Assembly: GCA_023634235.1 (NCBI GenBank)
Contig: JAMKCF010000019.1
Coordinates: 3,658,001 to 3,722,000 of the forward strand
Length of the DNA: 64,000 nucleotides
Direction: 5' to 3'
Source: Pisaster brevispinus
Taxonomy: Eukaryota > Echinodermata > Asteroidea > Forcipulatida > Asteriidae
Translations under genes and position numbers: made by a program
The notes under the pieces: model-generated
Seen by the model: the letters and a program-made list of their open reading frames with translations, nothing else
Database searches by the model: none
What the model was told of the DNA's origin: nothing
Part shown: in pieces, positions 1 through 13,213 of the stretch
How the letters are laid out: each line of letters starts with the position of its first letter
Numbering within the stretch: position 1 is the first letter of the stretch

Positions 1-24
1 TGGCAGCTTGACTTCCTAACTTAC

Positions 25-3000
25 TTCTCATCCTCCTTTGTATTCCCTTTGATCTCAGTCAGGGTGGTCTCCTCCACCCAGGCTTCGGGTATCTTGGCAT
101 CAGGCCCTCGTGTGCTGATAGAATCCTCTGCGTCCACCGCCTTGCCCGTCAGGACAGGGTCTTGTGGACTGATTTGGAAGTTTGAGACGAGCTTCAACTG
201 ATCGGCCACATCCCAGATACTGATGTTGCCATGGCGACTGGAGGTTGCCATCAGGTTGGGACAGGAGGAAGTGCTTACACATGTGATCTGTTGAGCAAAG
301 AATCAAAATAGTCAGGTACCAATCGATAATACATTTCCCAAGGCACGTGGAAGAGGTTGCTTATACATACAGTCTCCTTCACTTTGTTTGCTCAAAATTA
401 CTGATTCCCAAAAATGTCATCACTATCAACAAAGTCCCCTGATCCACTAAGTGGAAATCTGTAGTCTCCCGATTCTGAAAAAGTTACTGCAAAATTATTT
501 AGGAAGACGGAAAAATTGAAACTAGAACACTGCCTTTTACTTTATGGCCTTATCTCTTATAAACATGAAATACAGCGCAAGTCTCCTGCGTATTTTGAAA
601 ACATGTTGGAACCTTAGATTCCAACGTGAACTTTGTTGTTATTTGTACGAAAAAAGTTTGCGCACTTTAACGCTCAAATATGCGTGAGACTTGCACAGTT
701 AGGTATACAGATTTCTAGTTTGGGGGTTATACCTTTTGGTTGCCGTCCCCATGTAGCTGTGCAGGACCCGTAGCTAATGTAAAAGACAATGGTACATTCT
801 CTGTTGGTTCTCCACGGACAAACGGACAATTTGGGGAGTGCCTCTCATGCTCGGACCTATAGGGGGCGCCAAACAAAAAACAAAAGGTCAACAAAATATC
901 CTGTGCAACTTCTTACATAACCCCATCAGGGGTCCACTTCACAAATGGGCTAAGAATGGTCTTTACCAGTGCTGGACCCAATTTCATGACTCTGCTTACC
1001 GTAAGCAAAGAATCCGCGCTTACAGAAGCAGGGAATTACACGTTAACATCACAGATTAGCAGGGATTTCTTAAATTTAATGTAATGGTATTTTGGCTGGT
1101 AACCTTATTCTGGTAAGCAAACTTATTTTGTGCTTAGCTACTTTTTGTGTGTAAGCAGCTCCACGACAATTGGGCCCTGTTCCAAAGCTGGCATATAATC
1201 ATGAATAATTGTACCAAAAAGTCACTGATTTCCTCATTCAAAGGCATGTAGCTTCCTATGACAGAAACTGATCATTCTGAGATGACCTTTGCAAAACACA
1301 CGTGACAGTCAAGTCCAAACATGTCTGTTGTTTATGCATAAATCCTCAAGGACAAATGAGCTCATTGTGTTTCCTGTGCTTATGATAATGGCTAGAGCCG
1401 GTAAAGTGAGCGTGGCTAACTGTATGAACTTGCCCTTCCCATTATGCTAATAACAGTAGACGCATAAATGCATATGCATCACGCGATGTGCAATTTGCAT
1501 AATTTATTGGGAAAGGTCTATTGCATCACACTAATACAAACAGGGCTCAATTTCATAGAGCTGCTTAAGCGAAAAAAAGTAGCTTAGTACAATAAAAATA
1601 TGCTTACCAGATGACCAGCCAAAGTAGCATTCCAAAGCCCAATTTCAAAGAGCTGCTTAAAAGAAATGAGCAGGATACCAGCCACAAATGGTACATGTAA
1701 CATGGTGTTTCTGTCAGTGACCTTATTCTGGTAAGCACATTGTTGTTGTGCTTAGCTACTTTTTGTCCTTAAGCAGCTCTATGATATTGGGTCTATATGT
1801 ACCATTTGTAACTGGTATCCTACATATTTTTGCTGAGCTTACGCAGGTCTATGAAAATGGGCCCAGGATCTAGATAATGATAGATTAAGTCTTACCATGG
1901 CTCATCGGTTGGTTCCCAGCAAACTAGGCACACGCTGCATGTGAAACACATGGCCCGGTCATCACCCGCTGCACTTGGCTGTCGAATTAAACATTAAACA
2001 TGTTGAATCAGTCAAATGAAACAGTTGCATACAAAATGATCTTGCATACAAAATAAATACCAAATCTATATTAATGACTCATCAAATTGTTCATATCATT
2101 AAAGTTCTGTGGTGAATGTGGTGAATGCATCTACACAGTAGTCAACCCTCCTACTGTCTGACCATTCAATACCACCAATCAATCAATCAATATCATTAAT
2201 CAATCAATCAATCATTCAATCACTCACTCAATCAATCAATCAACTAATCAATCAATCAATAACCCACACACTGTGGTTTTAAATGATTAAGATAGGCCAG
2301 CCTGCAGTATGCTATCATGAAGTGAATGCATCTACACAGTACACAGTCAGCCCCCCTACTGTGTGACCATTCAACATCATCACTCTGGTTTTGAGTGATA
2401 CATAAACTATGCCAGACTGCAATATGATATCATGTGCTGAATGCATGCACACAGTGAACTCACACACAGTTGTGACCCCCGTGTGTGTGAATGCTTTCAA
2501 ATGGTTTCTCGGCTCACTGGAAAAATATGATCAAGAGTGGGAGGGTTAAAAAGATACGATCTGAAACTGGATAGGTAGCAGGTACGAACCTGATGGTAGA
2601 AGCCTGCTTGTGCCATCGGTTCAGGAAGGGCCCATCTGCAGAAAGAAATCATTACACACAGTGAAATTCGCCAGTATGCAAACATGTTGCCCATTTGCGT
2701 TCCACATTACATGTTTCAGGCTTAAATATTCACATAATTTCCTCCTATTTTTTAAACATGGTATAAAACAACAAATGTTAAAACCCATCCAAGACTAGGT
2801 AAACCAGTTGTGAATGCAGGCAAACATAAATAGAGCAACCTCGTTAAGGGTTTATAAGGTGATGGGTCGCCATCTGCTGCCATCCATGCCAGAAACACCA
2901 CGGCAAACCCCTTATCTTAACAACAAGTGTTCTAGATTGTTCTACATGCAATAATCCACAACACGAAGGACCAATGGTTTAATGTCCCGTCTGAAAGAAT

Positions 3001-6000
3001 GAACTAATTATGTTTTAAAAGTCTTGCCTAAAGTACACATTACTAGGGCTCGAATTTGACCACCGGCCCGAGGCCATTGATTTTAGCCTCGGGCCAGTAA
3101 ATTTTGCAATTGAATTATAGCCACTGTGTCTTTAGCATAAGGAAATCATGTTGACCTTGAGTCTGGTATTTATACAATTCCATTGAGTATCAAAATATAC
3201 TAACCCATCAGACGAATGAGAAAAATATTTAATCTTATCGTAGTGCTTGTTCAAATAAAAACAATTCACTCGTTAAACTGTGTAGAAAGCTCTTTCTCAT
3301 AAAGATTTAGGTCTTGTGAAATAATTTCTGGTGTGGTAAACATTTTAAGCTACAAGCCCTGTGGTCTTGTGGAATTTTACCCCAAATTCAAGCCCTAATT
3401 ACATGTTCAGATTTAAATATTCAACTGTTTACTTTTTTTTCTCCTCACATGAAAAACAACAAATTACACTGTAGACCCCATCCAATAAAACTAGTTAATA
3501 ATTCATGAGCACAGGTTAAGGTAAAATAATACACATTTTCTGTCACATAAAATACAATAAAATGACAAAAATTATACTAAAAATAACAATATTAATAAAA
3601 AGTTTGCATTGATTTAAAGACAAATAGGCCACTCCAAAAAGCCATCCATTATTACTTTCTCTTTCACTGGGCTCTAAGCATTCTTGAAACCATCTCAACT
3701 CCTTAGGAGTATGCAGCACCGGCAGCCCAATGGGTGCACAGGTTGCTAATCAATCATTCACATCAACAATCTCTACCCTTGCAGGCACCCATTTATACAT
3801 GTACATCATTTTGCACTTGTCCTTTGAAAACAAAAGTTTGCATTGACAAACTCTGAACCCCTAGGCTTTGTTAGTAAATACGCTTTTCTGAATCTGTCAC
3901 ACCCCAACTGCATATAAAACAGATATTAAAAAACGATGAACAACTTGGACGATAGACTGTGCAAGTCTCGCGCATATTCAAACTTCCGGGACCAAGATGG
4001 TCCCAACCATATTAAGTTTGACGTGTGCATGATTCTGTTTCTTCGAATACACACTTTGTGGCTTTATAAAAATAATTCTTCATTGTTGGGAGTAGAACTT
4101 ACCGATATCATATGAAAAATACATTCAACAAACCAACAGAGAAAAACCTGAGAATAAGACTTGACCTCAGTTTCTGGTAACTTGTTTCAAACAATTAAGA
4201 ATTTTGCCCAACTGAGATTCATGTTAACATTAAACCTAAGAAATGGTTTACAAATTTAGGCATAATTTGCAGATGGGGTTCCTAAAAAAAAATCATTAGT
4301 TTCAAACATCCTTACAACGGATGGTTTATAACGTTATTTCATCGACAACAAGTATCCTCGTTTATACGTTAATTTTAACAAAATATAAACAAAGTATAAA
4401 AACTGAACTTGTATTTATAAAAAATTGCAATGAGTATTTTTCTTTTCAATGATTTTGAAAAAATAACAACAAGAACTGATTTCAATGAAAAACAATGCAG
4501 TCTTCTTTTGGCTTGTTTTCTTGCTTTTGATGCACATGAATATATTCAAAGAATACTTACTTGTAATCCATGTGGGGCCACATTAAGAATGTCTCTCTAC
4601 GTGCAGCTTCGCTGTACATCTGTGCCCTATCCACAGTCTGCGTGCCCACACTACGGTTAGCCTCAGGGAAGAGGGCCTGCAAACGGTCCGAGATGGCCGC
4701 AGCGATGGACAGACCGGTCACATGTAGGTTGGAGCGTCTCAACTCATCCAGGAGACTGCGGCAGACCGACCGGAGGGCGCAGAGGGAGACACGAAGCTGG
4801 ATGGTGGCCCACTGTAGGAGCAAGATTTCAAGTTGTAATACAGGATTGGAGGATCTGACAAAACAGTCGCAGGTCGTAGACAGTGTTTCTATTAATTGTG
4901 TGGTCAACCACAAACATGAAATGGCAAACCTGTGCAAATGTGGGCCTAATCCATTGTGTGAGTCAGGGTGTGCTGCCGCCATCTTGATCATGTTCCATAC
5001 CCAATAACAGCAACGTATGCTAATACTCATTCTACAAAAAGGAACCAGAGTATTTCTCCTTCCAGCCTCGGTTTGGTTACATGGGAAAAAAGACGGCCAC
5101 AACGCGATGTTCAACCCCAAATTATTTAAAATTTACCCAGTGAGTTTCCCTTGTAGTTTATTACTTGATAAAAATTGTAAAAAACGTAGAAAAGGTCATA
5201 AAAGTGTAAAATGAGAAAATGAGAAAAATCATAAAAATCATGCAAAAATTGCAAATGTTTGGAGGTCTGCTAGGTACAAGACCTGGGCTCGATTTCACAA
5301 AGCCCTAAGATTCATCTTAAGAGGAGTTGTTAATATCACCGTAGTGATTTGTATTGTGAAATCACACTTTGCTTAGCAGTTAAGATTGATACAAGTACAC
5401 AGTTAACCCTTTCGTTACCGAATTGTTTGGACATAAACAACCGCTGGTGACCGCATTGTTTGACCACTCAAGCGTGAAGCACACATTCTTACACAACAGA
5501 AAGCTTTCATTCAAAGGCCATTTTTACAAACTCCGTTATCTCCTTGAAGATATTGTTTTACAGCAAAATAAGTAATAAAAAAGTTCTTCCTTATTGAATT
5601 CCCTTTCATATAATCTAAAATTCATTGAGATTTGTCCAATAAATGTCAAAGTTCTTGGTCTTTCTTTTCTCAGTGCAATCTGTAATCTCAAACACTTTTT
5701 TGTACACAACCATGTTTGGCATTTCGGATCTTCCTATTCCAATTTGAAGAGATTGCATAATAGCAACCTTATTTTATTTTACCACCATTGGAAAGATCCG
5801 ATCTCTCTCTTTCCAATGATGGTAAGCTTGGGTATGGAGGGTGAACATGGACAACACTACAACTTTATTACAAATGGCCTTTGTGCTCAGGCTTGAGAGC
5901 TTTTTTGTGTGCAAGCTTGGTCGACTAAAGTCGCCAATGGTAAGGAAGAGGGGGTATGAGTGCAGTCGACTTAAGTCGCCTATGGTAAGGAAAGGGTTAA

Positions 6001-9000
6001 GATCAATCTTAGCTCTTTGTGAAATCTGCCCCTGGACCAGTGGAACAGCTGGAGGAATAAAAGTGAAAGGATTTGCTTCCTGATCCCACTGGTTAGTAAG
6101 TCACTCACAAAGGTAAGGGCAGCCCCCATTTTAGTAAAAAATGGAACTATTAAAAATGGCTAATCGATGATGGAAGCAATGATAGAAAACTAACTTTTGT
6201 GACTTTGTGGTAAGACTGATCTTGGTCGAAGCATCCGATGAGACTCAGCTCCGTCTCCAGTCTTGACTGGACCTCCTCCACATACTCCTGCTGGCTGGAG
6301 GCCGGCTTGATGGACTTCTTCAGACACTCCAACAAATGAGAAGCCTGTTTGAAAAAAAAACAAAAAAACAAGGGTCACACTGTTGTATATTCAGTTTGCG
6401 GAAACACCATGTGTATATACATGTATCTACTTTGCTGTGTAGATTTGTTCTTGAGAACTTGTCTTGCTAATTTACTCTACTGAATCATCCTAACTCACAG
6501 AGACTATTTCACAGAGACTATTTCCATGGGGTTACTGTACACTGTTCTTACAGCAAACCCAACTACATTGTATTCCCAGCATGCAATGTTTGAAGTCTAA
6601 CACAATGTAGTTTGGTTTTGGTTTGCCTTAAAAGCATCTTATACTACACATGTACATCCACTGTATTTTTCCTGAGTACAACTATGTTCAGTAAAGATAA
6701 CTATCGAAACGATACCGAATGTTTTGCTGCACAGTCTTGCTGCTTATCTCAATGGTTTCTGGCGTCACATTGCCTGAAGTGTTTTGACATTTACCGACCA
6801 AATGTAAGAGACTGAGGTAGTACTAAAGAAAACCTAAATATTTGACTGTGTATGAATTTTGCAATGGCTATGGCCAGATCATTGAACTGTCCTATACTTC
6901 AACATTGCAACTACAGCCAATGACCATAGCCGCAGCCAAAGCCGCTTGATTCCGACACAGCCTTTGTCATGACTCTCTCCGCCGACTCACCTCTAAGTAT
7001 GGTAGTTCAATGACAATGATCTCCTCAGTGTTGGTGACAGGAGTTTGCAGGGCAGAGTCGAGGAGTAAGACGCCGTTCAGATCTTTCCTTAAACCCACTG
7101 CTTGACCATCGGTCACGAACACTTGGTCTACCTCACTCAGATACTGACAATGAATTGGGTGGCCGGGTTGGGCTGCAAGGAAATAAACACAGAAAAAACC
7201 CAAAAGGTCAATTTTAAGATACAGTTCTCAAAAGTTTGAAAATGAGTATCTTGTACACCATGCAAGTAGATCTATGTCACTTTGATTGGAACATTGTAGG
7301 TCATGCGGCAATCATTATTAAAATTCAATGGCCTACGTCATAAACCATGCATTTTGGTTTATTCACAGTGTATTTTTGTCGCATCCTATTTTACTATAGC
7401 ATGCCCTAGACCACATCATGTGGATGGTTATCATGTACAGCATTCATAAATAGTTGGGATAGTTTATCCATTCTGATTGGTCGAGAGGAGATCAAGTGGC
7501 CATGTTTTTGCGTGCGATATAAACACAAAAGTGATAAACATGACCTGACATTATTGAGTCAAAAGAGGGCAGTATCAGATGACTGCGCAGAACGGGCAAA
7601 CTTCACTACCCTATTTAAGTTGGGAGGTCGCATATTTGGCTCACTCAAGTTTGAAACTTACGTGCGATTGTTTGAAACTTAAGCAAGCAAATATGAATCT
7701 TGAGGAGCTACAACTCAGGGATCAACACATGTATGCAAAGAACAAATTCAACGCAGAGTCAATAAGAGCTGAGGCTAAACTGTCAGATTTGTTCTCAACT
7801 TGTACAAGTTCTTGGATGTCTTTAATGGAAAGGTATTTATGAATGAGAATAAAAGTGAGTTGAATCTTTTTTTAACGAGTTGTTTCAACAAGGTGAGGCC
7901 TGGTTTTTTGATATTTTTACAGAGACGACTTTGTCTCGGTACTAAAATTATCAAGAACCAGGCATCGCCGTGTTTAAACAACCAGTTTACAACATCTTCA
8001 CCGCGCTTTTATTCCCTAAAACATAGAGCGGATGCCAGAAAGCAACCTTGCACATGTTGTTTATCCTCAAATCAAATGATAAAGATCTACTTAGTTAGAT
8101 GATATTATAACAAATAATGTTTTGTATTCGTGCAATGAAGAAAATATTTTCAATTGGTACAGGTAGGACCATCGCTTGGTCAACATGATGAGCATTGATT
8201 TATTAAATATTTATAGGCAAAATTATTTTAGTGTGAATACAAAATCACCTGTGAAATTTTTCAGCTGAATACAGTGCCAACTTGTTGAGAAAAAGCAAAA
8301 ACTCTCATTTTATTTTCAGCAAGAAAGTCAAATCAATCCACAGTTATTGAGGTGATAGCAGGTACCAACCATATCTCTGGCCATATTCATATTGAGGGCA
8401 GCATTAAAATGGACACAACCAAAGTTTCCAAAAGTTGTCTGCTGGCAAGCTTTAGAGATTTGTTGACATACTTCCCTTGATTTCTAATCAACGGGGGCAC
8501 TTAAGACAAAATTATTTTGCATGCTTAATACTACCAATGATTAGTCAATTACCATCTTTATAACTAGGCGTGTGGGGGACCTTCCTCCATAAATTAACTC
8601 ACACACACAACACAAAAAACAGTGTACCCCCTTTTTTTGGTCGAAGTACATCCAAGTTATAGCCAAATAAGTCGGCCCAAAACTATTAATTAAATAAGGT
8701 TAATGGTTGGAAAATTACATTGGACGTTGTTACAGTTTTATATAGAACAAATGGCAAACTGGCAAACAAGGTCAAATTTTGACCTTGCATTTGGAGGATT
8801 GTGTAATGTGTGTTGTGCGTTTTATAATGTCAATGTGGCTACAATTTCACTGCTTGGAAAATTGTAAACTTTTCCTTCCAATAACAACACCAATCATAGT
8901 GAAAACATCTTATCTTAGACCTTTATGGACAGAAGCGTGGACACGAGCAAAAACGTTCCCAATTCGCTCCCATTTATTTAAATCAACGACTCCGGCAAGC

Positions 9001-9279
9001 GGAAACTCAACTGGACAAAATGTTGAAGAGTCATTGATTGGGAGGGAGTTCGACCCCTTTTTTCCTGACCACACACTGTGGCCCCCGTTCCTTACCTGAA
9101 AGCGTTGATTTTTGCAGGGACACACCTGAGTTAACGTCCACGACACGAACATTAGAGCCTCCAGTAACGGCCAAGATGGTATTTAACTTCGGGTGGTAGG
9201 TCAGAGCCGTAGTTTTCTCACCCAAATGTAAACTTCCATCCTTCACCACGGACCATTCCACCATGTCCATGGCAGCCAT
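25..9279 (-). CDS. BIRC6: BIRC6 (BRUCE/Apollon), N-terminal part, 3' end off the window
   Basis: Giant inhibitor-of-apoptosis protein with E2/E3 ubiquitin-conjugating activity; this window holds only about the first 427 residues of a family protein near 4,800 aa. Exons on the minus strand, in order: 9279-9096, 7172-6991, 6344-6195, 4811-4561, 2635-2590, 1978-1896, 856-733, 287-25. All junctions are GT-AG and frame-consistent. Residues 1-122 begin the N-terminal WD-like region (e.g. RKDLNGVLLLDSALQTPV). Exon 4 carries MYSEAARRETF and exon 5 PMAQAGFYHQ, both family hallmarks. The BIR core CFTCSVCLVCWEPTDEPW spans exons 6-7, with zinc ligands C282, C285, H302 and C309 all present. Exon 8 resumes the propeller (NISIWDV) and ends at a clean donor, so the gene continues to the left. 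The start ATG at 9279 is followed by a second ATG (codon 4) in better Kozak context. The UBC domain is not in view. Family assignment is firm; exact 5' end is inferred. Confidence 0.93.
2106..2520 (+). repeat. Dispersed ~110-bp repeat with ATCA microsatellite, BIRC6 intron 5
   Basis: Imperfect copies of a unit with GTGAATGCATCTACACAGTA and CCTCCTACTGTCTGACCATT, interrupted at 2176-2260 by an (ATCA)n tetranucleotide tract. Related to 57446-57663. Confidence 0.75.
3051..3400. mobile_element. Candidate MITE with internal perfect hairpin, BIRC6 intron 4
   Basis: Ends TAGGGCTCGAATTTG and CAAATTCAAGCCCTA are inverted copies, 350 bp apart. Near the left end GGCCCGAGGC (3065-3074) pairs perfectly with GCCTCGGGCC (3086-3095). 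No coding capacity. Confidence 0.6.
5284..6032. mobile_element. Foldback element interrupted by a TTAA element, BIRC6 intron 3
   Basis: Outer ends GGGCTCGATTTCACAAAG and CTTTGTGAAATCTGCCCC are inverted copies, as are the adjoining CTAAGAT/ATCTTAG-type bases. Without the 590-bp insertion at 5407-5996 the outer element would be about 150 bp. Confidence 0.7.
5407..5996. mobile_element. Non-autonomous TTAA-target (piggyBac-like) element
   Basis: Flanked by TTAA at 5403-5406 and 5997-6000. Termini CCCTTTCGTTACC and GGTAAGGAAAGGG are inverted copies with one mismatch. Near the right end TCGACTAAAGTCG and TCGACTTAAGTCG subterminal palindromes occur. TTAA duplication and CCCTTT ends fit the piggyBac superfamily; no transposase is present. 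Confidence 0.75.
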
Positions 9280-9286
9280 ATTTGTG

Positions 9287-9294
9287 TGACGTCA
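9287..9294. promoter_or_regulatory. CRE/ATF palindrome TGACGTCA at the BIRC6 start
   Basis: A perfect 8-bp TGACGTCA lies 8 bp upstream of the BIRC6 ATG at 9279. This is the consensus site for CREB/ATF bZIP factors and usually sits close to the transcription start. It suggests a short 5' UTR or an internal downstream site. Function is inferred from the motif only. Confidence 0.45.
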
Positions 9295-9299
9295 CGATA

Positions 9300-12200
9300 A
9301 GGGCTCTCCCTAAAGTTGGTCTCGTTATTCAACGTGTAGGTAGTGTTGCAACAATCGAAGCACAACATTTCCGAATTTTACATTCAAATTGAGTATTCAT
9401 GACGGCTTAACTAGCTGGCAGTAATCTCAGTTCATTCATGTTCATTAAATTCTTGGTTATTCATTTCGATGGATATTTTCAAACCAGTTTACCAAAAACA
9501 TATCGGTGATCACAATATACTCGTTGAAAAGCTTCCTGAAACAAATAATGACGTAACTATTATTCTCGATACGACGTTCAAGGTCATCAGTAGAATGCCG
9601 GTGTGTGTGGGGTGAATTTGTTTTTTTCTTGGAAAATCTGTGTGAAGACGTGGACGCAAAGACATCTTATTTGATTTCTTCTCGAGTTTCTTTTCATTAT
9701 CAAGATTTTTAACGAGACAACTAGAATTCGTTTTACGGCAGTCTGGGACTACCCCCCCCCCTTCCGCCCCCATTTGGCGAAAACAAGCTATGATTTTGTT
9801 GCGTCAAGATGATTGCAAATTGCTCTGTATGAATTTGGGTGTTCCCCGAATCCCGGACGTCTAGAAAATTCTAAAAAATTACATAAAGTGGCTGTTATAG
9901 ATAACATAAATAGAGTGTTCGCAGAAGTGTATCAGGAAAAATGACTGTTTTGCGCAAAGTCGGTTTTTATTGTTTACAGTAGTCCGTGAGGATTTATGCA
10001 CTCAGTAGCAGATTGTGCACAGTCACTCGGCCGGAGCTTAGAAGGGGACACTGATGCCCCCCCCCCCCCACATGAAATCTGGATTTTTTTTTTTTTTTTT
10101 AAATGTACAGAGTGAAGTTCAATGTTTAAAACTTGTCCATTTACATACAACAAATTATTTTAATTTTTTTTACACTCACTGTCAAATTACCTTAGTTATA
10201 ACATGGAGGTATAATTTCTACCTTCATGGTTATAATAATTGTAATGTCATGAACATTATAACAAGAGCGCTGAAATGGGGTTTGTTTTAAAGGCAAACAG
10301 AAACTTGACCAGCAGTGTGTTCCCCTAGACCATGGAGGTCTAATTCTACATCCATGCCTGGACAAAGATGGTGCACCCCGGTCCACCATGCCCCCCTAAA
10401 TATTTACCCTAATTTCGGCGCGCTGTGCACAGGACCCAATTTAATCCATAAAGCTTCTTATTAATGGCCGCGGTTGTTCTTACTGTGCAATTTCCTTTTC
10501 ATAGCGCTGCTAACCGTAAGCACACGAAGGCATGCTTACCTTCCAGTGCTTACTGTATGAACATGAATGACGTAACAATGCAAATCCATGGTGAACGCGC
10601 AAGATGGCTGCCTAATTTAGCTAACCTGTGATGTGAAATACGCTTACGCAAACTTTTCTGCTAGTGCTATACATGTATAGTTTAATAGCACGAAAGTTTG
10701 CTTGACGTTTTAAGCAGCGCTATGAAATTGGACCCAGGTACGGTCGATGACTTCCACTCACAGTTGTTCTCTTGTGATCCATTAGTGTTTTGTAATCAAT
10801 GGATGGAACAGCCTGTATAAGCCATTCATAAAAACTTACAATTTTGATATTATTGTACGTAAACGCCGGCACAGATCATAAGATACTGAACTAAACAATA
10901 CCTAGTTGGCTAATGCAGTGCAGAAACTTGACGTCATTGGGTTTGAACAACTAATGCATTGTTTTACATTTCCAAGGAGAAATTTTTCGTCAGTCAAAAG
11001 GTCAAATTCAAGGCCGTTTTGATTGAATAATATCGAAAGTCAGTTACGAAAAAAAATGTCCTCCGTAAAAATGTACAGACCCATTTTTCTCAGAATGATG
11101 CCATCACTCAGATGTTTCACATAGGAAGAGTATTAAATACAATGGCAATTTATACCATTTCTAACATGAGGTTTTAGGGCATAGAGACTTGTAATTTTTC
11201 CCCCACGCACATCAGGACTATATTTATTGGAAAATGAGTACATCACAAAATTGAATTGATCATTCTGTCCTCCTCCTCCTCCCCTCTGATGACCCACCCT
11301 GGGTTGTTGGCTAAAGTGCGTTCTGCATTCATAGTCATACGCGTGTTGGCGCGCGCGTCTGACGCACGCACTTATTACGCGTAAAATACATGTGCCCCAG
11401 TGGCAAAATAAAGTATGACATGTGACACGTATTCCGCCAAAAAATGCATTATTAAAAAAAACCTAAAAAAAACCCGCACTACAGGCCAGAAAAGTGTATG
11501 TAATCTACTCGGACAATTATTCATGTTAGTATAATAGGATTCTTTATGATGAGAAAAACAACATGCATGGCTGTTGTGTTTTTGCAGATAGTTGTATAAA
11601 ATTAAGTTTTGTTTTCGGCTGTGCATTTACAAGACAGAAAATAATGGTTTGGACAACAACTTTTTTCATGAGAGAAATTATTATTGGCATATAAGATTAA
11701 GCCTACCAATTGTGCATCAGTTCGCAGCGTACCATGTGCTACTGAGCAATGTGCTATACAAAGGAACTAAAATAAGTGCATGTCTTTTTTTTTTTTTTTT
11801 TTTTGCGCAACAATATCAAATGTCAAAGAACGTTTGTAGGCCTTAGTGCCCGATTACCAGTTCAAAAAATAACGGTGACAGATTGTGATTCCGCCCCCCC
11901 CCCACGGCGGATTAGCGGGCAGAAACGCAAGAGGGCGTCTTTCGTCGGGAAACGAGAGGCTCACCACGACGGGTGCGGCAACTCACACATTCAAGCGTTA
12001 CACATTAATTATTAAAAAAAATTGATAATCTATAACATAGATACATTGGAACACATTTCAAAAATGTCTAACAGCAATGACTCGTCCTTCAAAATTTTAC
12101 ATAATTTTTTGAGGGTCTGTAAATTATTAACGAGGCTCGGCTTTTTCACAGCGCATTCCGAGTTAAATTTGTTGTGCACATCCGTCCATAGTGCAACATT

Positions 12201-12880
12201 TTGCACATGATATTGCAAATGTTTTAATTGCTTTTTTTCAGTTTTATTAACTACTTATGATTATTTTGATATGAATAAATTCCGAATGAGAACATAAACA
12301 GCAGTCTCTACCCTGCTGAGAGTCACCTAAGCCCAAATCCTGCAAAGTAACTTGACAAAACGTTGAATTTAATAATAATGTTATCTCTCGTATGTTGTAG
12401 CATGAAGGAAGGAAGTATTTTCCTGCCACCATGGTTGTTCAAAGTCTCCGGCCATACTAGCCCCACTGGTCCGAGTCTCGCCGTGGAGGAAGGCTCGCTG
12501 GGGACCGACCGTGAGCAAAGCCATGTCCGACCAGCAGTCCTTTCTCTGTGGCCCACAGATCTATATACCAGGGACAATGAGACAATAAACTAAAGCACTG
12601 AAGCCTCTTATGTTCACGATGCATGGAGCTAGCTGTGTGTAGTCGAACGCTATTGGTGTTGCTACAACGCGGGATTTTTTCAATGAGTCATGGACAAACC
12701 AATTCTTTCCCTTGGGTGACTAATTTTTGTTTCTTTGTACTACACCATTGAGTTATCTAAGCTTCCATCGCGAAAACCAAGTTTGATGAGTTTGAGGATG
12801 CCAGAAAAAAAAGTTGTTTCATCTTTTAAAAGTTCTTTTGCAATAGTTTTAATTGTAATCTGCAAAAACTGTCGTCGGCG
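9300..12880. other. BIRC6-HSP90 divergent intergenic region
   Basis: About 3.6 kb between two divergently transcribed genes. It holds C runs (9751, 10056, 11893), T runs, a variant foldback repeat (10432-10737), a dispersed repeat copy (about 10960-11260) and a CpG-bearing patch near 11340-11395 and 11885-11990. A short GC-richer segment at 12400-12590 is open in several frames. I see no convincing gene here. Confidence 0.6.
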
Positions 12881-12890
12881 TTTATTAAGA

Positions 12891-12908
12891 TTCTGGATAA
12901 TTCTAGAA
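12891..12908 (+). promoter_or_regulatory. Heat-shock element, distal (four units)
   Basis: Four 5-bp HSF units in alternating orientation: TTC at 12891, GAt at 12896, TTC at 12901, GAA at 12906. Only one base departs from the nTTCnnGAAn consensus. It lies upstream of HSP90 and fits heat-shock factor control. Confidence 0.6.
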
Positions 12909-12959
12909 ACCCACCCCCACATAATGTAAAGTACTAACGCCCAATGAACATCCGGGAAG

Positions 12960-12977
12960 GAATTTTCTAGAAGCCTC
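12960..12977 (+). promoter_or_regulatory. Heat-shock element, proximal (three perfect units plus one)
   Basis: GAA at 12960, TTC at 12965 and GAA at 12970 form a perfect three-unit HSE. A fourth unit at 12975 (cTC) matches two of three bases. It sits 52 bp downstream of the distal element and about 240 bp upstream of the probable TATA box of HSP90. Confidence 0.65.
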
Positions 12978-13213
12978 TTTACATTTTGTCCCTACATCTT
13001 CCTGTATTAAAATAATCCGTACTTAATTAATTCTTTTAAGGATATTAATTACCTTTTTGTCAAAATATATCTAACGAAACCAATCTTTAGATACTTGTAA
13101 TGTTAATAAGTAGGCGAAGTGTGTTGTTTTATGTACTTTTATTCTCTTTTTTAAAACACAGTGGCGGATGGATATTGGATTTAAAGGGCAATTTGCAAAA
13201 CTACATGTGCGCC

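Noticed and set aside
4570..5007. 145-codon plus-strand frame
   Set aside because: Antisense to BIRC6 exon 4, which has clear family motifs and proper splice sites on the minus strand.
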